Source: SVQP01 sp045652835 (GTDB taxonomy: Bacteria; Bacillota; Clostridia; Oscillospirales; CAG-272). From it: DNA of 12,890 nucleotides. Positions 1-5,383 of this stretch are shown in pieces. Both the position numbers and the translations under genes were made by a program. Where the stretch lies: positions 1 through 12,890 of the forward strand of contig JAZOLE010000101.1 in NCBI GenBank assembly GCA_045652835.1. The letters run 5' to 3'. Each line of letters opens with the position of its first letter. The stretch's first letter is position 1. The notes beneath the pieces are model-generated. The model had not been told where the DNA came from. It worked only from the letters and a program-made list of their open reading frames with translations, and did not search any database.

Positions 1-811
1 GAATGATACCGCCTTCGAGTCTGACGAACGCTGCCGCGAAATCGTCAACACCGAACAGATCAGCATACTCGGGATGACCGGGATAGGTTGCAGGGTCCTT
101 ACCGAAGAAATCGCTCTTATAGCCGGTTACGGTCAGAGGCTTGGGATAGCCGACTGCATTGAGCACCATATCCAAAGAATAACAACCGATATCAGCCAAA
201 GCACCCAGGCCTGCGGTCTTATCCTCGATAAATGTGGTACCGAAGGGGGTAGGAATACCTCTGCGTCTGCCGCCGCCGGTCTGGATGTAGTAAACCTTAC
301 CAAGCTCACCGCTCTCCACGATCTTCTTGATCATCTGCATATTGGCATCAAGTCTGGGCTGGAAGCCGATGGAAAGGATCTTGCCGCTTTCCTTCTCAGC
401 CTTCATAACCTCAACAGCCTCATCAAGCGTTACGGTAAAGGGCTTTTCGAGCATGACGTGAACGCCCTTTTGCAGCGCATAAATAGCGGGTTCTGCATGC
501 TGACGGTTGTATGTGCAGATAGATACAGCGTCCAACTGCAGGCTCTCGTCGTCCAACATTTCCTTGTGAGAAGCATAATCGGTCTTGACACCCTCAACGC
601 CGCCGTCCTTGAAGAACTTTGCAGCCTTGCCGGGGATCAGGTCACAGCCTGCCACGATTTCAACATCAGGCATTCTCTTATAAGAATCCAGGTGCGCGCC
701 TGCGATCCATCCGCAACCGATGATACCGATTCTCAGTTTTCTGTCGGTGTCGATCGCAACATCATTTTGTTGGTTTTTGTAATCCAATTTAGCATCCATT
801 TTTTCTGCCAT
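1..811 (-). CDS. Gfo/Idh/MocA family NAD(P)-dependent oxidoreductase (partial, C-terminus off the window)
   Basis: The first 270 residues are present; the reading frame stays open to the window edge. Family members oxidise or reduce sugars, polyols or related hydroxy acids with NAD(P) in the cytoplasm. After a charged leader of about 25 residues comes a Rossmann nucleotide-binding motif, RIGIIGCGWIAGAH, at residues 27-40. The family signature EKP is at 122-124 (VMLEKPFTVT). The start of the C-terminal alpha/beta domain has ALADIGCYSLD around 204-214, where a Tyr replaces the His seen in many dehydrogenases of this group; Tyr variants are common in the family. The ATG at 811 is chosen because GGAGG (820-824) sits 8 bases upstream. 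It follows the sugar isomerase-like gene by 43 bases on the same strand, so the two probably form one operon and act on related carbohydrates. The family is secure from the two motifs; the substrate is unknown. Confidence 0.9.
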   Translation of the reverse strand, partial: MAEKMDAKLDYKNQQNDVAIDTDRKLRIGIIGCGWIAGAHLDSYKRMPDVEIVAGCDLIPGKAAKFFKDGGVEGVKTDYASHKEMLDDESLQLDAVSICTYNRQHAEPAIYALQKGVHVMLEKPFTVTLDEAVEVMKAEKESGKILSIGFQPRLDANMQMIKKIVESGELGKVYYIQTGGGRRRGIPTPFGTTFIEDKTAGLGALADIGCYSLDMVLNAVGYPKPLTVTGYKSDFFGKDPATYPGHPEYADLFGVDDFAAAFVRLEGGII

Positions 812-854
812 GATAATATCCTCCGCTAAAATAGTTTTTTATTGATGTGCACCG

Positions 855-1673
855 TCAATAGCCTAACGTGCGCAAATAGTTTCTGCTCTTTTCAATGCTT
901 TCCATAGGGGTAAGACCCATAGAAGGAGAATCCTGTTCCACAACCACCCACACAGCTCCTGCCGCTTCGGAAGCTGCAAGAATGCCGGGGAAATCCTGAC
1001 GGCCAAAGCCAACGGGACGGAATTCAAATGCCTGTACGGCACTTTCCTTCTTTTCGGACTCTATGCCAATCAGCTCATACATATTCTCGGATTTGCCGCC
1101 GACAAAATCCTTCAGATGCACTACGGGAGAGCGGCCGCTGTACTTGGTGATATAGCCCGCGGGGTCCTCACCGCCGACGTTGACCCAGCAGGTATCCAGC
1201 TCTGTCTGCAGGTATTCTGCGGGGACGTTCTCATACAGCACATCCAGCGCGTACTTGCCGTCAATCTTGTCAAACTCAAAGTCATGATTATGATAAAGCA
1301 TCTGCATACCCAAAGACTTTGCAACCTTGCCAAGTGCAAGTGCGTTCTCCACTACCTTGGCAAAGCCCTCGGTACCGGGGCGACACTCGGGGGTCAGATA
1401 CGGAATGGCAACGAACTTGCATCCGATCTCGGCATACTGGCCAAGCACGCCCTCGGGATCGGCCAGCATATCGTAATAAGGCACGTGCGCAGAAATCGGA
1501 ACAAGCTCCAGTTCCTCGCACATTTTCTTGATCTCGGCAGGCGCATACCCGTAAAGACCGGCAAACTCCACGCCGTCATAACCCATTTCTTTGATCTTTT
1601 TCAGCGTACCCGGAAAATCTGCCGCAGCATCATCTCTGACCGAATACACCTGAACCGCTACCGGTAAAGCCAT
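855..1673 (-). CDS. sugar phosphate isomerase/epimerase-like TIM-barrel protein (AP endonuclease family 2 fold)
   Basis: A 272-residue protein of the xylose isomerase-like TIM-barrel superfamily (IolE/IolI/YcjR-like), soluble and probably metal-dependent. Visible marks are the N-terminal strand VAVQVYSVRD (residues 5-14), GYDGVEFAGLYG (31-42), ISAHVPY (60-66), YHNHDFEF (127-134), ELDTCWV (158-164), VHLKDF (185-190), GFGRQDF (222-228) and VVVEQD (243-248). By family analogy E158 or D160, H186 and E246 are candidate metal ligands. The full length matches the family. An upstream ATG at 1691 would add six residues (MQWRYI), but the ATG at 1673 has GGAGG (1680-1684) only 6 bases before it, which decides the start. 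It is the first gene of the unit, 36 bases behind a strong predicted promoter, and is followed by a Gfo/Idh/MocA oxidoreductase. That pairing is typical of catabolism of inositol-like polyols or modified sugars, but the actual substrate cannot be told. Confidence 0.88.
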   Translation of the reverse strand: MALPVAVQVYSVRDDAAADFPGTLKKIKEMGYDGVEFAGLYGYAPAEIKKMCEELELVPISAHVPYYDMLADPEGVLGQYAEIGCKFVAIPYLTPECRPGTEGFAKVVENALALGKVAKSLGMQMLYHNHDFEFDKIDGKYALDVLYENVPAEYLQTELDTCWVNVGGEDPAGYITKYSGRSPVVHLKDFVGGKSENMYELIGIESEKKESAVQAFEFRPVGFGRQDFPGILAASEAAGAVWVVVEQDSPSMGLTPMESIEKSRNYLRTLGY

Positions 1674-1716
1674 AATATACCTCCATTGCAAGGGTTACTT
1701 CACCCCATTTTTCTTA

Positions 1717-1745
1717 ATTATAAGACAAAAGGTGCGAACATTCAA
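1717..1745 (-). promoter_or_regulatory. housekeeping sigma promoter of the isomerase-oxidoreductase operon
   Basis: On the minus strand a perfect -10 box TATAAT (1717-1722) lies 17 bases downstream of a -35 box TTGAAT (1740-1745; four of six match TTGACA). The predicted start of transcription is near 1710, giving a leader of about 36 bases before the isomerase ATG at 1673. No obvious operator palindrome overlaps the boxes. Confidence 0.72.
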
Positions 1746-1793
1746 GACATTCATAGGCTTTGATCGGACATTTCTTGCTGTATTGTGCAAAAT

Positions 1794-1825
1794 ATGGCGA
1801 TTTGCATATAATCGCAAACCGCCAT
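1794..1825 (-). terminator. possible intrinsic terminator of the HTH-carboxypeptidase operon
   Basis: Two 12-base arms (1794-1805 and 1814-1825) pair with a single G-T wobble around an 8-base A/T-rich loop, starting 9 bases after the carboxypeptidase stop codon. On the minus strand the stem is followed by ATTTTGC, a weak U tract, so termination may be partial. On the plus strand the stem is followed by TTGTTTATTTT, but no plus-strand gene precedes it here. Confidence 0.5.
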
Positions 1826-1834
1826 TTGTTTATT

Positions 1835-3073
1835 TTAGCTAAAAAATTGCGCGGTCACCGCCCAAAGCTCTCCCGCTTGCGCCCATGCGGCCGCAAGCTC
1901 ACTTGTCGGCATAGGGTAACCTACGTTGGCAAGCTCAACCGTAACGGAGGGGATACCCAGCTCCAGCGTCATCCAGTCGTTGAGCGACGCATCCAGATGC
2001 GCATCATAAATAAACTTATACCCCGTATGCTCGCAAACCGCCTGCGCCAGCTCATACGTTTCCGTACGCACGCCACCCGTCATACCGCAATCCCAGTACA
2101 CAACCTGCCCTGCGGTGTGGAACGCAAGCATACCCTCGATCTCGCCAAGAGATTGCACGTATGCACTGACCGCCTGCGTTTCGGGCTCAGAGGCTGCCTT
2201 GGGGCCTTTATAATTGCGGAAGCAAGGCAAAAGAATCCCTGTTTTGACATCGGACCAGTTGGAAAGCGCAAAATTCCGATTCAGATCCACGCCGTTTGCA
2301 TTGGATTTCCAGTTATAGGCAAAGTAATCGTTGATGTTTTCCGCACTCGTCAATCCATCCTGCATATTATCAGCATAGATGCCCTCCAGCGTCTCTCTGA
2401 CCGCAGGGGTCTGCACCGAATCAATTCCCTCCAATGCCAGCATGATACCGTCCGGATTGATCATGGGAAGCACGTAAAACGCAAATTGCTCAAACATATC
2501 CGCATACGCAAGGCCGTTGTAACTGCCCGTCTCATAATTGGACAGATAATACTCGATCTGCGTCATAACCAAAAGACTGCTCAGATATTCCCTACCGTGG
2601 ATACCGCCCGTAATCATGATCTTTTTGGGTGCATTTGGATTTCCCACAACGCAAGCATAAATCTCTCTGCCATCCACGCTCTGTCCAATGCTCTGATAAG
2701 AAAAGTGCGCGCCATACTGCGCCGCCAGCGCTGCCAGGTCCTGCTGCAGTTCGGGATACGTGTAGCCCACCTCACGCGGAGAAACAATACTGCCTGCAGG
2801 CATCGGCGGCCAAGGTGTGGTGTTTGGTTCGGTTGTGGAGGGCTCGGTTTGGGTATTCGGTTCGGTTTTGGTCGGTTGGTCGGTCCCGACGTTCGCTTCA
2901 GGCATTGATTCACTCTGCGATTCGCTCTCGCAGACAGAATCGGTTTGTGCCTCGCTCTGCCCTTGCCCGGACGTTTCGGGATGCAGATTGGCTTCGGTCG
3001 AATTTTGGCAAGCGGTCAACAGCAGCGCAAGCATTAACACACTGCAAACAAGGTAACTCCACTTGCGCATCAT
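1835..3073 (-). CDS. M14-family zinc carboxypeptidase-like lipoprotein
   Basis: A 412-residue surface protein. Residues 1-22 are a lipoprotein signal peptide (positive MMRKW, hydrophobic core, lipobox LLTAC with Cys22), so it should be anchored to the outer face of the membrane. Residues 23-90 form a low-complexity Ser/Glu/Gln/Thr/Pro linker, including a TEPNT-like run at 70-86. Residues 100-412 are an M14 peptidase domain: zinc ligands H159 and E162 in GGIHGRE, substrate-binding N265-R266 in VDLNRNF, third zinc ligand H319 in AFHTAG, and the catalytic Glu E380 in SVTVELAN. All key residues are kept, so it should be active on C-terminal residues of peptides, or possibly on wall muropeptides; the substrate is inferred only. 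The start at 3073 has GGGAGG (3081-3086) 7 bases upstream; the next ATG at 3070 is possible. Its start overlaps the stop of the upstream HTH gene as ATGA, suggesting coupled translation. Confidence 0.92.
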   Translation of the reverse strand: MMRKWSYLVCSVLMLALLLTACQNSTEANLHPETSGQGQSEAQTDSVCESESQSESMPEANVGTDQPTKTEPNTQTEPSTTEPNTTPWPPMPAGSIVSPREVGYTYPELQQDLAALAAQYGAHFSYQSIGQSVDGREIYACVVGNPNAPKKIMITGGIHGREYLSSLLVMTQIEYYLSNYETGSYNGLAYADMFEQFAFYVLPMINPDGIMLALEGIDSVQTPAVRETLEGIYADNMQDGLTSAENINDYFAYNWKSNANGVDLNRNFALSNWSDVKTGILLPCFRNYKGPKAASEPETQAVSAYVQSLGEIEGMLAFHTAGQVVYWDCGMTGGVRTETYELAQAVCEHTGYKFIYDAHLDASLNDWMTLELGIPSVTVELANVGYPMPTSELAAAWAQAGELWAVTAQFFS

Positions 3074-3282
3074 TCAAAATCCTCCCGATATTCTAAAATA
3101 TCCCCCGGTTGGCAATGCAACTCGCGGCATATCGCCTCCAGCGTAGAAAAGCGGATCGCGCTGACGCGTCCTGTTTTGAGCTTGGAGAGATTGACAGGCG
3201 AGATGCCCACGCGCTCTGCAAGCTCCCCGAGCTTGATTTTTCTGTCCGCCATAACGCGGTCAAGTCTGACAACGATACCCAT
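3070..3282 (-). CDS. small XRE/Cro-CI-type HTH transcriptional regulator (YozG-like)
   Basis: A 70-residue protein that is almost entirely one Cro/C1-type helix-turn-helix domain: LGELAERVG (residues 18-26, helix 2) and SPVNLSKLKTG (28-38, recognition helix), followed by the conserved tail IRFSTLEAICRELHCQPGDI (43-62). The tail is characteristic of the short YozG-like regulators of Firmicutes, single-domain DNA-binding proteins with no ligand or dimerisation domain. The start at 3282 has AAGGAGG (3290-3296) 7 bases upstream; an ATG five bases earlier is in another frame. It is the first gene after a near-consensus promoter, shares an ATGA with the carboxypeptidase gene, and faces coaX across a 183-base divergent region. 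It could regulate its own operon, the divergent one, or distant genes; nothing in the sequence decides which. Confidence 0.93.
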   Translation of the reverse strand: MGIVVRLDRVMADRKIKLGELAERVGISPVNLSKLKTGRVSAIRFSTLEAICRELHCQPGDILEYREDFE

Positions 3283-3312
3283 GCCATTGCCTCCTTATCT
3301 TCATTTTATTAT

Positions 3313-3341
3313 ATTATAATACAAGCGCGATGCAAAGTCAA
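3313..3341 (-). promoter_or_regulatory. housekeeping sigma promoter of the HTH-carboxypeptidase operon
   Basis: On the minus strand TTGACT (3336-3341; five of six match the -35 consensus) is separated by exactly 17 bases from a perfect TATAAT (3313-3318). This predicts transcription starting near 3306 and a leader of about 24 bases to the HTH start at 3282. It is among the best promoter matches in the window. Confidence 0.8.
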
Positions 3342-3402
3342 TCGGATTTTAACGAAAAACATTAATTTTTCTCCGATACTCATGCATTTTTTGCTTGCGC
3401 TA

Positions 3403-3431
3403 TTGATTTTGTCTTGGGAATATGCTATAAT
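3403..3431 (+). promoter_or_regulatory. extended -10 promoter of the coaX operon
   Basis: TTGATT (3403-3408; four of six to consensus) lies 17 bases upstream of a perfect TATAAT (3426-3431), which is preceded by TGC, the extended -10 element. The predicted start is near 3438, giving a short leader of about 28 bases before the coaX ATG at 3466. The -35 box lies 61 bases from that of the divergent HTH promoter. Confidence 0.8.
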
Positions 3432-3465
3432 GCACACAGAACAACCATCCAAAAGGAGAGCGGAT

Positions 3466-4233
3466 ATGATTCTCGCCATTGATATCGGCAACACAAGCAC
3501 GGTGATCGGAGGATTTACCAAGGACGAACTGCAATTTGTCTCCCGGCTGTCCACAAACCTACTCGGCACCTCAGACGAATACGCCATTCGCATTTCCGAG
3601 GCACTTACGCTGTACGGAATTGACAAGAGCAGTATTTGCGGCACGATCGTTTCTTCCGTCGTTCCGCCCTTGAACGAGGTAATCAAAAAAGCCATCCACT
3701 TTCTTTTCGGGCAAGAGCCGCTGATGATCGGCCCGGGTATCAAAAGCGGCATCAGCATCCGTTGCGACATTCCCTCCTCTGTAGGATCGGATCTGATCGC
3801 AACCGCAGTTGCCGCCCATTATCTCTATAAAGACTCTGCCTTGATCATTGACATGGGCACTGCTACCAAAATGTCCGTAGTAGATCGGCAAGGGGCCTTT
3901 ATTGGCACCTCTATCCTGCCCGGTGTGCAAATGGGAATGAACGCGTTGGCCGAGCAAACTGCCCAGCTCCCCAAGATCAGTCTGGAAAAGCCCGGTAAGG
4001 TAATCGCCAAAAACACGGTGGATTGCATGAGATCCGGCATCCTGTATGGCAATGCAAGCATGATTGACGGTATGATTGACCGTATTTGCGATGAATTCGG
4101 AGCAGACCTCTGCATTCTGGCAACGGGCGGCATGGCATCCACTGTCATTCCTTTATGCCGCCATGACATCTTGATGGATAACAATCTCTTGCTCAAAGGC
4201 TTGTACATTCTGTACCAAAAGAATCACACATAA
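3466..4233 (+). CDS. coaX: type III pantothenate kinase
   Basis: A 255-residue kinase, the usual length for CoaX. It phosphorylates pantothenate to 4'-phosphopantothenate, the first step of coenzyme A synthesis, in the cytoplasm; family members need a monovalent cation and resist CoA feedback. Sequence marks are the phosphate-binding loop LAIDIGNTSTVIGGF (residues 3-17, D6), GPGIKSGI (89-96), the motif SVGSDLIATAVAA (105-117), DMGTATKMSVVD (129-140), ILPGVQMGMNALAEQTAQLP (150-169) and a C-terminal ATGGMA (219-224). Two positions differ from the textbook motifs: GSDL where many homologues have GADR, and GTATK where many have GTATT. The start at 3466 is fixed by AAAGGAG (3452-3458) 7 bases upstream, just behind the promoter; the frame is open farther upstream to 3109, but that stretch crosses the promoter. 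It is followed after 87 bases by a probable pantothenate transporter subunit. Confidence 0.95.
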   Translation: MILAIDIGNTSTVIGGFTKDELQFVSRLSTNLLGTSDEYAIRISEALTLYGIDKSSICGTIVSSVVPPLNEVIKKAIHFLFGQEPLMIGPGIKSGISIRCDIPSSVGSDLIATAVAAHYLYKDSALIIDMGTATKMSVVDRQGAFIGTSILPGVQMGMNALAEQTAQLPKISLEKPGKVIAKNTVDCMRSGILYGNASMIDGMIDRICDEFGADLCILATGGMASTVIPLCRHDILMDNNLLLKGLYILYQKNHT

Positions 4234-4320
4234 ACCACAAAACGTATATTACTGCAGAGCAGTTATATAAATTTTTATGCGTTGTACCGCCACGCGCGGA
4301 CGACAGCAAGGAGGATTTTT

Positions 4321-4944
4321 ATGAAAGGAATCGGCAATTCCAAAAAACGAACGCTTCGACTGGCGCAAATCGCTTTGTTGATTGCACTTGTCGTGGTGCT
4401 TCAAACCATCGCAGGACTTTTAAGCTACGCAGCAATTTTGCCTGTCAACATCACCTTGACCTTGATTCCCATAGTTGTGGGAGCGGTGCTGTTTGGCCCC
4501 GGTGTGGGCGCAATTTTGGGTGTAGCATTCGGCCTGATTGCCATTATTCTGGCGGCAACAGGTATTGATGCCTTTACCCTCGCACTTTTACAAATGAACC
4601 CAATTGCAACGGTTGCCATTTGCCTGATCAAGGGTGCGGCAGCAGGGGCCGTGGCAGGTGCCATTGCCATCCCCTTCAAAAAGCGTACCCTGCTCTATCC
4701 CGCAGTCATTTGCGCGGCTGTAGCCGCACCGATTGTCAACACAGGGCTTTGTGTCGGCGGGCTTTTGATCTTCTTTTGGGATTACATTTCCGGCATGGCT
4801 GAACAAGCCGGGCAGTCGCTTTTGCTGTTCGTCATTATCGGCTTGGTGGGCATCAATTTTATCATTGAGTTTGTGGTAAACGTCGTGCTCGGTCCTGCCG
4901 TGGTGAGAATCATTGAGGCTGTGAAAAAGAGCAAGTTGGTATAA
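4321..4944 (+). CDS. ECF transporter substrate-binding (S) component, probably for pantothenate (PanT-like)
   Basis: A 207-residue, very hydrophobic membrane protein. I see about six membrane segments, near residues 14-36, 43-59, 62-80, 93-117, 124-150 and 165-198, the size and pattern of S components of energy-coupling factor vitamin transporters (PF12822-like). The first segment has an Ala-x-x-x-Ala pattern (A18, A22) of the kind S components use to dock on EcfT. The loop-helix APIVNTGLCVGGLLIFFWDY (136-155) resembles the PanT-like subgroup. The protein would bind a vitamin and work with a shared EcfA-EcfA'-EcfT module encoded elsewhere. The ATG at 4321 has AAGGAGG (4308-4314) 6 bases upstream, so the 13-residue upstream extension from 4282 is unlikely. 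The pantothenate assignment rests on its position right after coaX; the S-component call is firm, the substrate is an inference. Confidence 0.87.
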   Translation: MKGIGNSKKRTLRLAQIALLIALVVVLQTIAGLLSYAAILPVNITLTLIPIVVGAVLFGPGVGAILGVAFGLIAIILAATGIDAFTLALLQMNPIATVAICLIKGAAAGAVAGAIAIPFKKRTLLYPAVICAAVAAPIVNTGLCVGGLLIFFWDYISGMAEQAGQSLLLFVIIGLVGINFIIEFVVNVVLGPAVVRIIEAVKKSKLV

Positions 4945-5333
4945 TGGTATAAAAAATGAAAAGCCGCGGATGTCATTGCATAGTTAACGAAAAAACGATT
5001 GTTTCTTATGCTATTGTATGATAGTTGCCGCCCGGCGGACGACCGATGGTCGCCCCTACAGTTGCTTGGAATTTCGGAAAGCAAAATTCTAAGCTGACAT
5101 CGTAGGGGCGACCATCGGTCGTCTGTTTGTATTTTGGGGTCATTGTAGGGGCGATCATTGATCGCCCGCCTTGTGATATCGTCGGTCACGCAAAACGTCC
5201 ATCGGTAATAATAAAAACTTTCCTACACCTATTTCGTTGTATTTCCAACACTTTTATTTGTTTTATTACATAATAGTTTCGCAAACCCCGATATTCGCCA
5301 AACCACACGAGCCCAAGCTCCGATTACTGCGAC
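4945..5333. other. convergent intergenic region without a supported gene
   Basis: The gap between the ends of the ECF S-component gene and fhs is 439 bases including the terminator. Apart from the palindromic repeats at 5027-5170 I see nothing in 4945-5026 or 5171-5333: no reading frame with a ribosome binding site, no tRNA-like fold and no clear promoter. A frame open leftward from 5189 runs across the repeats into the antisense of the S-component gene and is not credible. No intrinsic terminator lies directly behind the S-component gene. Confidence 0.7.
5027..5170. repeat. cluster of three short REP-like palindromic repeats
   Basis: Three copies of one unit with core GTAGGGGCGAYCATYGRTCG. 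Copy 1 (about 5027-5060) is inverted relative to copy 2 (5101-5123) and copy 3 (5144-5170). The 22-base stretches 5038-5059 and 5102-5123 are perfect reverse complements, with a 42-base loop between them. Each unit is also a small palindrome by itself; copy 3 has a perfect 9-base-pair stem (5149-5157 with 5159-5167). Copies 1 and 3 carry GC-rich flanks (5027-5037 and 5165-5170). The arrangement between convergent genes is typical of REP/BIME-like interspersed elements. From memory, similar TGTAGGGGCGACC units are frequent in intergenic regions of gut Clostridia; I could not check this. Confidence 0.85.
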
Positions 5334-5367
5334 ACAAAAACAGCAGGCGCAAGCCTGCTGTTTTTGT
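5334..5367. terminator. symmetric bidirectional intrinsic terminator of the purine operon
   Basis: A perfect 15-base-pair stem (5334-5348 with 5353-5367) encloses the 4-base loop GCAA. The GC-rich inner half is CAGCAGGC/GCCTGCTG and the outer half gives A runs on one side and T runs on the other, so each strand has a U tract after the GC stem. It begins 17 bases after the fhs stop codon and should end the purD-purL-guaB-fhs transcript. By symmetry it can also stop transcripts arriving from the coaX side. Confidence 0.93.
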
Positions 5368-5383
5368 ATTGATAATGCTATTA

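Noticed and set aside
1760..2908. 382-codon open frame on the plus strand opposite the carboxypeptidase
   Set aside because: Codon-register shadow; the sense strand encodes a complete M14 enzyme with all catalytic residues, a signal peptide and a good ribosome binding site.
3109..3465. N-terminal extension of coaX by 119 residues
   Set aside because: The stretch runs antisense through the HTH gene and across the coaX promoter; the ATG at 3466 has a good ribosome binding site and gives the normal CoaX length and N-terminus.
4251..4263. Small hairpin ACTGC-AGA-GCAGT between coaX and the S-component gene, considered as a terminator
   Set aside because: Only 5 base pairs and no run of T directly behind it (TATATAAATTTTT starts only after the stem); too weak to call, and the two genes probably share a transcript.
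5027..5170. Possible CRISPR array
   Set aside because: Only three copies, in mixed orientation, with unequal gaps and self-palindromic units; there is no regular spacer and no cas gene nearby.
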